A stretch of 64,000 nt of DNA, from contig CAMXCT020006763.1 in the NCBI GenBank assembly GCA_947184155.2, positions 56,001-120,000 of the forward strand, written 5' to 3'. Made by a program: the position numbers and the translations under genes. The notes below the pieces were generated by a model. It saw nothing but the letters and a program-made list of their open reading frames with translations, did not search any database and was not told the origin of the DNA. Positions 20,994-35,900 of the stretch are shown here, piece after piece (within the stretch, counting starts at the first letter, position 1; each line of letters starts with the position of its first letter). The stretch is from Cladocopium goreaui (lineage: Eukaryota; Sar; Dinophyceae; Suessiales; Symbiodiniaceae).

Positions 20994-23900
20994 GTGAGGC
21001 AACTGGGACCCCTGGAGCTACCCCCTGTCATCAAAGCTGGCTGGAAAATACCTAGCCATAGTTCGTGGCTGGTTGGTGGATTGGAACATGAATTTTATTT
21101 TTGCATATATTGGGAAGAATCATCCCAATTGACGAAGCCATGTTTTTCAGAGGGGTAGGTATACCACCAACCAGATTGATTTTCCATGGAGTTTCCCACC
21201 AAAACCTCCATTTTCCCACGGGCTTCAGCAACGAACATCATGGGGGGAGGGACCACCTTGGATCACTGGGTTGTACTTATCAACGGGCCCAAATTTAGCC
21301 TCTGGTTATTGAACGCAGTTATGGAAAATCACCATTTTGAATAGGTAAGCCATCATTTTTATCATCTAGTTCTATGGGCCATGGCTTCCATAGCTATGTA
21401 ACACATTACCAGAGGGTAAGCAGTTGTGATTTCCTGACCATTGTTTTGACTGCAGGGATCATTTGCCGCACGAATTGGATGCCCAAATGTGCTTTGATAT
21501 AGTCAAGACAACTACACTTTTATGTGTCCATTGGTTCCCCTTGAGCCATACTTATTTAAGTTATATATAATATATATATATATATTTGGATCCTGTTTGA
21601 CCTTTATATGTTGTGGTGTTGAAGTGTTTTGAAACCACTATTGGTACCCAAAAAAAGAACATATTCAGAAGCCATTCTCAGCCAGAAAAACCCATCGGGT
21701 TGATGATTGTGGGGCCTTGTAGGGGCTTATACTACCCAATCTAATGGGAATAATCATCCCTGATCTGGGAATTCCCATTAATGTGGGTAAAACAAGGTCA
21801 TAAACCACCTGGGAATGGTAACCATACCACCTATAAAAATGGTGAAATTGGGAGATGATGCAGATGGCACTGTTTTACCCACATTCATCAAGCCTAGAGA
21901 TTTCTTTTTGTTAACCCATCATTTAATCTATGGGGTTGATAACCATTATTAAACATTATTATTAACCATTATTAACCAATATTGTTATGTTATTGATAAT
22001 AACCAGTAGATTAACCATTATGATTAACCATTATTAACCAATTTTGTTATGTTATTGATAACAACCATTTTTGACAACCATTATTGATAACCATTATTGT
22101 TTCTTCACTGGGATTCTCTGAGGGTTTTTGACACAACCCGCGGACGCCAAGGACTGCGAAGACGTGAAGCTCCTTCAGAGGAAGCCATGGCGTCGAAGGA
22201 AGGACAAGGAGACCTTGGCCGGGCACGCCGTATTGAGGAAGGGAACATATATGAACATATGATATGTATTGATTATATGGATATGTTTGCGGAATATCTG
22301 GGTTAAGTTAGTCCAAGTCCAACTCACCAGTTTCACCAGTTTCTGGTTCATATTTCTGGCCGATGGTGAGATTAGGTATCGTTTACAAGGTTTACCAGTT
22401 TTACCAGGTCATTAACGTGGATCCATAGAACCTGGAACATGATACAGATGTCTTTGGGAAGGCCAAAAAAAAAAGATACTATAGTGGAAAAACACACACA
22501 CATATTTAAAAAAAATATGCGTTCGGAACACATTGTGTATCTATAATATATATGGCAGTGTGTCAAAACCTTGTACCCCTGGTGAACATCAAAATAGCTG
22601 GTAAATGGATGTTCATTCCCCTAAAAATGGTACTTATAGGTATTGATCCATAGCCATATGGGTAAAACAAAACGTCATCTGCACCATGCCCCAGTCACCA
22701 CGGCACTACGGGCACGCTGGGCACCAACCGCGAGGAGGGGATGGGGAAAAAACTGGTCCGGAGGATGGCCATGAGGAAAAAAGATGACCACTTTCCATAA
22801 CCCATAGGATCCATGGTGCTGGTATATATGCTAACATTGGGGGTATATTGATGGCACATGTCACCATATATAGCATACATGGATCCTATGGGTAAGGAAA
22901 ATATGGTGATTTTTAACAAGCCAAAACCCAGTTGGCAAATGCTGGTGGAAAACCATGTAAAAAGCAGCAAACAAACAATGGGGATTGACCATGAGATTTT
23001 TAAGCTGCTGATTTTTATGATAAGCATCCTTACAGGATTGGGCCAACTGGTTAGATACTAAGTAGTACTTGAATCTTTTGCTATCAATGGTAGCATGTAC
23101 TAACCAGCCCAAACATAGATTTTTGGCAGGTATCTAAGATTCACCATGATTAATATTAATAGTAATTGAATGTAATTGAACTGTAATTGATGTAACAACT
23201 GATTCATGAATATGATCAGTGCAATGTGATCAATCAGTGGTAAGGAATCAGTAATCAACAGTAAAACACCATATATATATTTATGCATAGTATTTCATGG
23301 TGATTGATAGGGATTAAATGTGACGTCGAGACTTTGGTTTTTTTTTGTAACGGGAATCATCCCCATGGGTCCCAAGATTCCGCCAAGGATTGTTTAATTG
23401 GGAGGCTACCATTGAAGTATCAGATGAAATGACTATTGGAGGAGTACCCCCCCCTAATTTTCATAAACCATGGTTTATTAATCCGGGGTTGACCTTACTG
23501 ACATTCACATATTTTTTTGAATCCATTTGTAGCTGGTAGTTTCTGGCCCATCACTGCGCAGCAAACTGCGGCCGCAACATCCTGAATTTCAAGCTGAGTT
23601 TCAGAAGGGAACCCTGTGGTTCAAGCAGCGTTTTCAAGCAAGATATGAGTATGGCAAATATCATGAGGAGATTTATAACTGGTTGGTGGTTTGGAACATG
23701 AATTTTATTTTTCCATATGGGATATATGGGATAATCCTTCCCATTGACGAACTCATATTTTTTTCAGAGGGGTTGAAGCCACCAACCAGATAACATGGGC
23801 AATATGATGGGATTTGCACAGTTGGGGATATCAAGCAAGGATTGAACACAAGAACGATTCGTCCCCGTTGGAAGGCTTAGTTTTTTTGGCTGCCAAACAA

Positions 23901-26900
23901 TTACCCAAAAAAGTTTCAACATGTTGCAAGCAACAAAGAGGCAATATCATGAGGATTGAAAAATTGACCCAGACTTCAATGGATTGGTTCAAGGGAAAAT
24001 CTACAGAAAAACACTTATATTTGATTTGTAAAACCAACCAGTTTTTTGTCGATTTTCCATTTAACCAGTCCATTGAAGACTGTGAATAACAGCTAGAGCT
24101 TTGTGATGGGTGTTTCAACTAGTGATGGACTGGGCCTGGGTAAGAGCCACCATTTACTGAGGGAATGCCATAGCGGATAGACGAAAGGAAAGTGTATGAA
24201 AGTATCAGACAAGATTTAGGATGGGCGAAACTCTAATAAACTCCAGCTAACCTTTGGTTTGATGCTACCATTACCTGTGGTTCCGGAAGTCGAGCTACAC
24301 ATTTTTGTCCATCCCTGGTTCCTTAGCTACCCACACTATATATACATCATTTACGACCATGACTTCGAACTCGAAACTTCCGAAATCGGCGTGAGTCAAA
24401 ATGGAACAGCCCCAATGGCCCAAAGATACAACTTGGTAAATTACCATCCCGTTCATTCTGGCCCCACATTTTGTTGGCATGGTCAGCATTTTGATCCCCA
24501 CATTTAATCAGTTTGACCACCTTTTGAGCCGGCCGCTTACCAATCACTCACTCCAAAAAAGATACAACAGTGAATCATTACTAATATGGAAACACTCTTC
24601 TATTTTTTGGGATTGCTATAGTCATCCCCATTTATAGGAATAGTGGTATAAATCAATCTACTGTACAGTTTTTTGGACCCTAAAAGGACCCAACTGAGTC
24701 TGTTTTGGCCAATGGGAGATGTGGATTTAGTGCATTTTTCGGGTGATTTCCTTGAAATTTCAGACACCCCCATGTCATACTGGTGGTTATGTTGAGTTAT
24801 ACCATGCTATACCCAAGATATCCCCAGTATATCTCACATGTATCATGTATATATATATATATATACAATATATATATATATATACACAATATATATATAT
24901 ATATACACAATATATACAATGTATACAATATATACAATATATATATATTACACATATTCTGTACATCCAATCTACCCCCGGCTGAACATTGCCATGTTTT
25001 TTTTTTTTTAAAATTATTTACCTGCAGTTTTCACAAAGAAAAAACGTGTTGTTCATCGCATATGGGGGAGGCCTGCATGCCATCGACGGCAAGTCCGTGT
25101 ACCTCGTGATGCCGGATCGCTTTGGACGTGAGGGAGGCGTCAGTGCTGTGCCTTGGCGGTTTTCGGCGCCTTGCGCCGCACTGACGACTGAAAAAGACGG
25201 GCAATATAGCTATAATTACCCTCTAGTAATTTAACATAGCTATGGAAAATCACCACTTTTAATGGGAAAACTCACTATTTCTATGGCAATTTTCAATAGC
25301 TATGTTAAATTACCAGAGGGTAACCATGGTGAACTATGTAATGTTAGAGAATATATTTTTTTTTTTTCTACTGTAATATACATAACACATCATAACAATA
25401 GTTAATTACCTAATAACTAAACATACTATAATATACTACTGTATAATGTTGGGTCATACCTTTTCTTGTTGACAACTATAGTGAACTATATCATCAACAT
25501 ATTTGAAAATATCTATATAATTAACTATAATCACAGTTGTTCAATGGGAATCACTTCACATATATAGGGGTCTCAACGAGGAAACATGGTTGGTTAATGG
25601 CTTACCAGTTGAGCGATAAGGGGATGATGTCAACCATGAATATTAATTATGGGGTTTTAACCATGAAGAATGGGGTATGTGCGCCAGAAAGTTGTTGGTT
25701 GACCATTTAGTTGTAGGCATGAAATACAGTATTTTAACATATTTTAACCGTCAAACTACTATGATTTTTTGAACAATGATGGTTGATTGATGGTTGATGA
25801 GTTACCATTTGTTATTGATACAGGATTATGAAGCGACCCATTACTTGGGAATTGCTCTCAACCAACCCGTACAAGGTTCCGGCTGTACGTGCGACATTGC
25901 CTTGTGTCGTTGTTCCGGGTTCGTGTGCTGGTTTGTTTTGAACACTGCTCACTTTCTGATGATTCCAGGGATGATTCGTCACAATTTCATAGAATATCTA
26001 CAGAGTTTCAGTGCTTGAAGGGGGATGCATTGCATGAGGGTGACTTGTACCTGGTCGTCAAACCTTGCGACGGCCGGTCATTTGTGGACACAATGACTTG
26101 ATAATACGTTAGCCTCTGGTAAACATACAAGTTAACTATGGAAAATCATGGAACATCACCATTTTTAGATGGGAACATCAACTATTTCTATGGCCATGGC
26201 TTCAATAGCAAACTGTAACAAATTACCAGAGGGTATTGCCCGCATTAAGCATTGCTATTTTCCGCTGCCAAGTTATATACATTATCAGAGACTTGTTTTT
26301 CTGTGCGGTCCATTAAAGTGGTTTCTGGTAGGGATCCTTGAGCGCAGTTAATACCTCCAAATCCTCCCACCCAATGGTTTCCCATTAAAAACATGACCAA
26401 TTTTGGATGATTTTGCGGTCCTCCAAACAAAAGGACCCCATAGATTTTGCAATATACATGACATATTTTCTGGAGGATTGGTGTTTACTGGCGGCCAGGA
26501 TTTTTTTTTTCTTGGACACTATCTTCATCCATAGCCAATTCCCCGAATTTCTCGGGAAGCTGGTCAGACTGCTCATAGTCTCCAGAGCCCCATAGTTCTT
26601 TGTGGGGACTGAACAAGAATAAGGCGACTTTTTCAAGAAGGATAATAAGGTATATGGGCACGGGTCTATTGAAGGCTGATTCAATACCAACCACAACACT
26701 AAGGGCTTATGAACCAACTATCATTGTGGGGTCAGCAGCTCTCATTCGTTTAGGGCCGCAGGGGTCAATGTGGAATGTCCTCCTGAGGGTGACCACAGCA
26801 GCTGTGAAGGGAACAACTGGTGCAATGGCACTCTTCAAGGTGACGGTGAGGGGGGCACGGTTGGTCTTTATGGTTTGAAACATGGATTTCACTTTGGATT

Positions 26901-29900
26901 TCAATGTAAGCTGCGGGATTTTGTAGATTTTGATGAAGGGATATGAAAGGATATGAATGAAGGGATATGGCTGGCATCCTGCTAAGGATATGTGACTTCT
27001 TGAAGGGTCCATGAAAGTTTGCCAGGGCTTGGGTGAGTGCCCTGGAACCCACAGGTGTTGCTTACCCAAATTTGACTCACCCCATGTCCATGAGCCAAAT
27101 GAGCTAACGCTGATGTGATGGACGTTGTCATCCCCACTTCACTCCTGATGGTTGACAGTTGTATTAGTGTATTCAGGAATAATTATTAAGGATTAATAAT
27201 TGAGATTTTTTCTACTGTACCAGGCTTCCTCTGAACCCTTTGACATATGTCTGGATAAATTATAGCAACCTCACAGCTCCCTCACATTCCCTCACAGATG
27301 ATGCTTGGTAAGGGAAACCGTCCCAACATGAGTGAATCAGAATCTTTCTGACTTGGGATTCTGATTTTCATATCTTCACTACGATGGGAATCCCAAAATG
27401 AAGCGACCCTTGTGCCACAGAATTGGAATGTGCCCAGCTTACGGCGCCGATGTCGTCTCCGATAAATCTGATGAATCGGCTCTGTTGTTATGTGGTTTTC
27501 TGGGGAGTCAATTCACCAAGCATTGGACATAGGGATTTATAATATTTTATAATATCATAAACCATACATGGGGAGTTTACTGTACCAGGCAAGAATTGGG
27601 GTACAGCTAGGATGCGAACTAGTAGAATAAACTCCGCTGATGACTGGTTGATGGTTTCAAGTATTGGTTCAAACCACCAAAAGAGGAAGAGGTACGAAAG
27701 ATAAATGAAAATACAACCAGGAAAGAATGTGCATACTTACCGGTTGGTGATTTCAACATGTTTCAAGTATTGCTCTCATGGATAGATACACACGTAATTG
27801 TCCCATTGTTTGAGGTTTTGCAATTGACTCTTGAACAAATGACGCGTTCGGTTTGGTTTACCAAATCTCGTTTGAGCGTTTTAAGCCTCGGGAGTTCGAC
27901 TATCTCAGTTTTTCACCTGTTCAAGAAGATGATCGGTGCCCCTCAAATCACGCCAGACCATTCAAGGGATCCCCACAGAAAAGATACATAAAGATACAGG
28001 ATGATGCCCCCCAGTTATAAGTTGGTTTATACACCATTATAATCCCCAGTAACTATAGTTATATCTACCATAAACCATTGTTAAGCCACTTGTAAACCAA
28101 CTTAGCTATCTTGGGGGCCCCATCCTGTACTGTATATATAATAAGTAAATCAGGGCATCACCAAAGCAAATCATCAGACCATGTGCCATAGGCATCACGG
28201 AGCATTTGGACTACATCCAGGGAGTCTTGGATGTCTTGGCCACGGCTTAGCTGTGGAATACCCTGGCTGATTGGTTGAGAACATTTAAGAAGCAGGGACT
28301 TTTACTACCTAATTTATTGATATTGGGGATTATGATAAGCCATAGGACTGGGGAAAGCTATCAACCACTGGGATAGGATTATTTCGTAGGAGATCTATCA
28401 TACTATCTTTCAATAAACCACTGGAAATTGATCAACCAATTATTATTTCTGGTTGGTGGTTTCAAACATTGTGAATATTTTCCACAATATATGGGATGTC
28501 ATCCTTCCCATTGAATATATAATATTTTTCAGAGTGGTTCAAACCACCAACCAGATTATTAACCATCATTAACCATATAATAACCACATATTAACCATAG
28601 ATTAACAGTATATTAACCGTATATTCACCATGGTTTTATTTCATGAGATGGGATAAGACTGGGTAATTTTGTTCATGGCACCGATGGTCCCAGATGATGG
28701 CGATCGATTTGTCGATCCGGGGTTGGGTAGCTTAAGGCATTCTTCCAAGGGTTAAAAATCTTCACGAAATGTGTTTCAGAGCTTAGATGGCTTCAAAAAA
28801 AGGGAGGAATAATAAACACGTGTGGATAAAATCCCTCAGAAATGGACTCATCGACTGGCAGTCGACTGGCATGTGTCTTGGTGGGATTGCCACATTTTGC
28901 ATGTACAGTCTTTATATAAAGGTACATGCTAGAAACCATCAGTAGTGACAGGCTAGAAACCATCAGTAGTCTGTGCTGAAGGCTGATGGCTTGTCAGTTA
29001 CCACCTTGAAGATTTGCTGTACATCCAGCTGCCAGAAAGTTTCGAAAACTCGGTAAATCTTGGTTTGGTTGATTGATGGCTGCATCTTTTAGCTATTCTG
29101 AAGGCATATCATCTACATATTCTACATCACACCGTGTAGGAAATCCATGGCGTTTTTTTACCTGGTATCTGAGCTTACACAACGCCGGAGTTCGCCATGA
29201 ACCATCCAGGGATTTCGTGGGGCCTTCGTGGGGCCCACTGTTTTTTTTTTCGCTCAGGAATGGGCTTCGACTGTATATGGGTAACACCCGTGGTACTGAA
29301 CTTGTGCCTTGACCTCACTGGTTTGATGGTGATGGTATGGGCTAGATGCCTAACTATCCCCATGGGCCGCAAGTTTCAGGTTGGTGAAATATGTAAATCT
29401 GCTTGGTGGTGACTGGAACATGACTGGATTATGACTTTCCATATGTTGGGAATTTCATCATCCCAACTGACGAACTCATATTTTTCAGAGCGGTAGGTAT
29501 ACCACCAACCAGGTTTATTTACTCAGATGTTTGAAGATTTGTCACTTATTGTAACTATCATGCGTATACGTAGTTCCAAAATTGTATCAAACCAGACATA
29601 TGACTCAGTACATATACATATGTGGGCAACAGAGGGTTTTCAACACTGCTCAGGTGACGATTTGTTTGTTTTTTTTCCTCCATCCCTGGGATATATCCTG
29701 AAATGAGTATATCTCTTAACCGTGGTACACCTGTTTTTTTCACCATAACGATAACCAACATCAACGGTGAACTAAACTCAAAAAATGACCAATTGTCCAA
29801 GTCGTCTCTGTATGATTCAACCTTAAGGTATGACAAGGTATGACTACAAAAATACCCCATTTTTATATATTGTCATCGGATCTTCCATGAACTAAACCGT

Positions 29901-32900
29901 CCGTAAGTATTGGGGGATCAGCATTCCTGAAGGTATGGCCCAGATGGACAATCTGGCTATGGTTACCATGGATATTGGGCTCAGGTGATACGCTGCAGGG
30001 CTGGCCTTGGAGATTTTCCATGTTTTTTTGGCACAAAAATGGACATGCAATCAATGGGAATGTCACCTTTAATAGTTAAATTGATAGTTGATGGGGATTG
30101 ACGCTCTGGTAATTTAACATAGCTGTAAATCATTTGTAAATGACAATTTTCCATAGCTATGTTAGTTCACTGGAGGTTAACCATCAAAAATATGTATGTA
30201 TAATCATGTATATAATAAAGATGCGATGGGTGAGTGATGTTGATACAACCAAGAATTCTAGGGCCAACCTTGGATGCAAATAGGGATTTAATATGATTTA
30301 ATTATCAAAAATTGGGGAATGAGGAACAATTAATGGACATATGATTGGAATAATACAAGGGGATTGACTGGGGAAACAGCTGGATGGGTAGTTTCAGAAT
30401 GTTTCATATACCTTCATGTTGTTGCCATTTTTGATGGGTAACCAGCTACCAAAGAAACTGGAGGGCATCTACAGGTGGATGTGGAAATCGGTTCTGTTTG
30501 CAATTGAACGGTTCATTTCCATGCGGGAAAGCAATTGGGGTAAGTCGGTACTTTTTGCGTTTAGCTTGGGTTTTGCATGACAGCTTGAAAGTGGCACGTT
30601 TAAATCTTGCAGCAACTTCCATGGGTATACCAATGGAAGCTATGGTATATAGATGCTGTCCTGACAGCCACTTCTGCCATGATTTTTCAAACTTATACTT
30701 ATATTTGGTCATTCTTTCAAGGGGGCACATGCTGGTTGCTGCGTGTGGCTGCTGCTGGCTGCTGCTTGCTGCTGCTTGCTGCTGCTTCCTCCTGCTGCTG
30801 CTGCTTCCTCCTCCGCTGCTGTTGCCAGCTCAAGTGGAGCAATCTCGCTTCAGAAGCTCATGGCGAGCTCCGGGACACACCATATAGGCTGACCTCGTAT
30901 TGACCTCGTATAGACCTCGTATCGGACCTCGTATAAATGCACCCTTGTCCACCACAGTTTTTGATATGCAACCCTTCTGTCCAAACCTGACCTGTGAATC
31001 CGGAGTTCCAGTATGAATTAAAACACACTGCGCATGAGATTCTGGCAGGAGTAGCCTTGAGAAACGGAGTTCACATGGGGATTTGCTCAGTTGGTTTGGG
31101 CAGGTCTGAAGCATCAGTAAAAGAGAAGTGGCTGTCCGCTGAGAAATACAATCGTGCTTTGCGATATGTGAAGAAGTGAAAAGGATCCTGTAGCAGATTC
31201 TGGGAAGTGTGGCGCAGATTTAGATATCCAGTAGTAGCGATTCCATGCAGGAAAGCCTATGAAGACATAGAATTAGCAGAATTATTCCATTAGCGTTCCA
31301 TGCGGGAAAAGCCTATGAAGACATAGAATTAGCAGAAATATTCCATTAGCGTTCCAGTAGGAACTAACATCTCCAGTAACATTTTGATGTAGATATTTGG
31401 CCCCAGCGTTGAAGCGTTACCAATAGGATTTCTGATCCAGGTCCCGCCTTTTCTGACTTCGACGTAACCGGTGCGTTCCATGCAGTTGTACCAACCCCGC
31501 GGTGTTTAGTCCTGATTTCCACGGGTGCCTGTAGCCATGCATTTCGTTAATGTAGACTGGATATGGGTCGAACATGGCCCTAGGAACGCCTCCCATGTTG
31601 TTCTTTTGAGGAGACACCAACTTTGACCCAGACGCAGATGGTGATCTCTTGGAAAATGGCTAGTGAAAATGTGAAAGGCTCAAGAAGGTGCCCCTTGAAA
31701 ATTAATGGCCATTTCAGGATATTTCAGGTACCGATTGATTGGAGGTACCTACCATATATAAGCTTATTTTCAAAGGCAATGTAAGGGGATATGCCATGAT
31801 ATACCATGATATACCCCAAAATATGACTTCATATGACAACAAAGTACATCCAGTGGATCAGACATGTCCATTTCTTCTGTGTAAAAAAATGTGTCCGCTT
31901 GGTTCACGGACAACCATGGTAAACTACGGGACCTCAGGACCCATCCCAGTGTGCTGGATTTCAACCATGACGTTGGCCGTAACGGCGCAGCAATTTAGGG
32001 TCATTGAGTCCTTCCTAGTATTTCCCCACAGTAAATAGGGTCCTCATCCTATGACTGGTTGGTGGTTTGGAACATGAATTTTATGACTTTCCATATATTG
32101 GGAATAATCATCCCAACTGACTTTAATATTTTTTCAGAGGGGTAGGTCAACCACCAACCAGATGAAATTGGGATTTTGTGTCCTAAACCTGCCATGACTG
32201 GGTCGTTTCACCACATTTCCATCCAGCAAGGTGAATTGACGATGGTTCGACCGAACATGACAAAGATCGAAACCACGACTCGGTTAGACCATGTTAGACC
32301 TCCGTTTGATGGATAAAGATCTCGCAGAAAAACCATGAAAAACCCAGGAAAACGTGACTCCACTCTGATTCTTTTGGAATAACAACCCCATTTTTGTGGT
32401 GTTTAAATCACCCGGGAATCACTTAAAAATCTCCGGGCATCCCCCAGGGGTGTGGATACGTGGCACTCCACGGCAGGACTGGTTCCGGATCGATCCCAAC
32501 TTCGGTACCACGGAGGACATGAAACGCTTGGTGAACAAGACCCACGAGCTCGGTGACATGGCGGTCAACTGGTTAGATATGGTTAGATTATAAGATACTT
32601 AGTAAATCTTAGTAGCCACTAGTGCTTTAAACAAATGCTGCTATCAAGGGTAAAATGATGTAACATGTACTAACCAGCTAAAAGATCGTGTTTTTTTGCA
32701 GATATCTTAGATTTACCATGATTAAACATCACCCAACTAGAGGGGATAAATGTGTGTGTATATATATATATACACACTTACATAATTGTACATATATTAT
32801 AATCTCCAACGGATACTTGAAGGTGATGTTCATCCGGAAGTTGGTTTCATGTTTCTTTAAATGTTCCTGGGATTTTAGGACAGTTCTTGGAAAATGACAG

Positions 32901-35900
32901 GTTTGTGAAGGTACGAGATCTTGAAGAACCGGGTAGCAGCCCCAAAACAATGAGATGACCAAGAATGACCAAGAATATACCGGTATCTGCTGAGTAAATC
33001 GACAGGTGAATGGTAGATGATGAGTTTCGTTTTCAACATAAATGTGTTTTAGTGGCATCCAAAGTTGGCCATGCATTGATGATGGTATTTGTATACAGAA
33101 TATACTCATTAAACACGTTGACCGACAACCAAGGTGTGGATATTTATGGATAGTTCATCAGCAAAATGTGGGAATGTAGTGGATTTTATGATATGGATAT
33201 TCTGGCAGCTGCGCGCGCGGTAGCTGTTCCATGTTGGAGTCTTACAACGTTCGGAAAACGACTGGTATAGGATGGCTGGTGGTGAAGAGACCATCCAACT
33301 TTCTCAATCAAACTTTCCCACATCAATTTTTTCCATTAAATTAATTTAATTTAACAATCTAACTTTCTCAAATCTTTCCATCCCACCTTTTTGAGTCAAG
33401 GATCAATTGATCAACGTTTTCCCGCTACTTCGTACTGACTCCATATTTTTTCCAGGTCACCGCAGTCACCGCAGCATGTGAGGCATGTGCTTCATTTTGG
33501 ACATTGTGTTAAACCACGCGCCTCGCTTGATACTGGTAGCCATGTCTGGTGTCAGATGGTAGCCTCCGGATGCCTCAAATGTGGCTGGAAAAACCTGGAA
33601 AAACCCTAACTGTGCATCCTTGGAGGTTTAGTTCGGGAAAATCATCGAAGATCATCGAAGTAAATCAGAGATTTTCCAGCGATGGAGCTGACCGGAGGGT
33701 ATGCTATGTTGGTAGGTCATCACTGTTCATCCCATGGAAAGCCTGGCTTTACCTGGCTTCTTTCATGGGATCCCATGGATCAACGATGATCAACGGAAAA
33801 GAAATGGAGACATAGACCATCCCCTATAATTAGGGAGATAAGCCATGAAAATTGATATCGCCGCACATTTTTGTAAATCTTGTTGAAGGGTAGATCAGTA
33901 GGACTTTCTTCCCTGAACACGCAAATGCATTGTGCATTTGCTAGATCTGGCGGATTGGAAGAATTGATGCTGTTTAGTTTGTCTCTGGGCCAATCCACCA
34001 TTTGTACATCATTTTCAATTCAAAATCATGGATTTCCATAGCTATGTTAGTTAACTGGTTGGTGCCGCGATTTTTCTCATTTTTTCTCCATGTTTGGAAG
34101 ATTTTGGGATGATCCGAAGCGATAACTCAGTTGTTTTCCAGTTTTGTGACGACACCAGTCGCAGAAAATGGTCTGTAAGGCAAAGGCATAGGCAAACAAA
34201 CACATCTATGAATGATGAATCATGAATCATGAGTAATTTCATCCCCCCAAATATATAAAACACCCCAAAAAACAAATGGCCCTCAATATGTGAAAGTCCC
34301 AGACCTAAACTCCATGGTTTCTGGAGGATTCCAAAAATGAACGGGAATCAGCTCCATGGATACGGGGAAAATTACCCAGCTATCGTCCGATGATTCTCCC
34401 AGCAACAAAAAACCTCCATTTAGATCCATTTAGCGCGGGGATTTCCTTGCCATGTTTGACACCAGAGGCTAACCAGCTAACCAACTATTATCGTCAACCA
34501 TTCTTAAGCTCATAAATCAGTATTCACCAGTACTTCACGACTATTACTGTTGGTAAAACAACAATAAACACAATAAACCATCCACAATTTCACCATAAAT
34601 GGGTGGTAGGGTTACCATTCCCAGTCATGGGTGGTTTATGGCATCGTTGTTACCACAATAAACTATATTATTAACCATGATGAAAAACCATTATGATAAA
34701 ACCATCCAAGGCACTATTAGGAACCATGATATATTAACCATTATATTATATTAACCATTATATATATATATATTAATATTAACCACTATATATTAACCAT
34801 TATTAGGAACCAGTTATAAACCAATTCAGTGACCAGATTGACCAGGTTCGTCCGATCCATAGTCTGGCGGAGCTGGCTCTGGTGAATCCCTTCAATGTCC
34901 CTTGGTTGGCTCTGGTGTTGGAAAATCCATGGGATAAAACCCATAGGAACATGGAGATTTCACCAGCAAAACCCATAGGAAAACCATGGTTTTTCATGCA
35001 GTTCTTGGGATTTGGAGCTAAAAAAAACCAAGTGAACAGAACTCCAGGTTCACTATGGTTTATGATACTTGTAACATCTTGCAACTATATAGCTAATGGG
35101 GTTTATAAACCAACTTACAACTGGGGGGGGCCACTCTATACCCTCTGATTCGTTTCTATGTAATTTTCAACACATCCAATGTATATTGTAAGTTGAAGTA
35201 GCCGTGGAAAAACCGTCCATCTTTAGATGATTTACTGATTCACCTACTCAAAAAAAGTGTTTTGCCATACATATTCTGAATTCTCAGACGGTAAGTACTA
35301 GGGAAAGAATCGGGTATCTACACCCAGCAATATAATATGACTTCAGCATGATGTTTTGGATTATTTTCGATCTGTCTCTAAATGGGGAATACCCCGTTTT
35401 GCTGGGGCTGGGAAGGTGATGATCAACCTGTTTTTGTTTTTTTGTTCCCAATTTTGGGAAAGCTCTCGGGAATGGCACCATCTATGTATGGGGTAGGTAG
35501 GATCCAATCAATGCAAATATACATATATATATATATATATGTATTCGCGTTACTTTTCTATCTCATGCTGGGATGATGGGGGTCCTATTGACAAGTCTTT
35601 TTGCGCGGGGAAATCACACCAAAAAGTTAGGCAATTCACCTTGACTGAGTAGTTGAGTCTCTTATTAGGTGCTTTTGCTCTTTTTTTTGGAATTTAGAGA
35701 TTAGCCTGCCTAGAGGCCAACAGACAGAGCCATAGTTCGCAACGGCATCATGATCAAATAGCTACAGTCCAGTAAACATAGATTGAAATGCCACCATTCG
35801 TAGATCATGTTCCGAACGGGGTTTCCCCTTGGTGATTTCTATATCTATGTTAGGCTACAGTAGGGTGCAGTACTCATGTAGATTTTCCATGGTCTTCATC

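Noticed and set aside
25027..25070. Longer 5' version of the VMPDRFG exon (FSQRKNVLFIAYGG)
   Set aside because: In frame and behind a good-looking CTGCAG, but that acceptor is followed by T, against the AG|G rule seen in all other joins.
30612..30643. Possible exon NFHGYTNGSYG
   Set aside because: HGY fits the expected motif, but the acceptor lacks the following G seen in every other exon, its phase does not fit either neighbour, and the direct join already has the family length.
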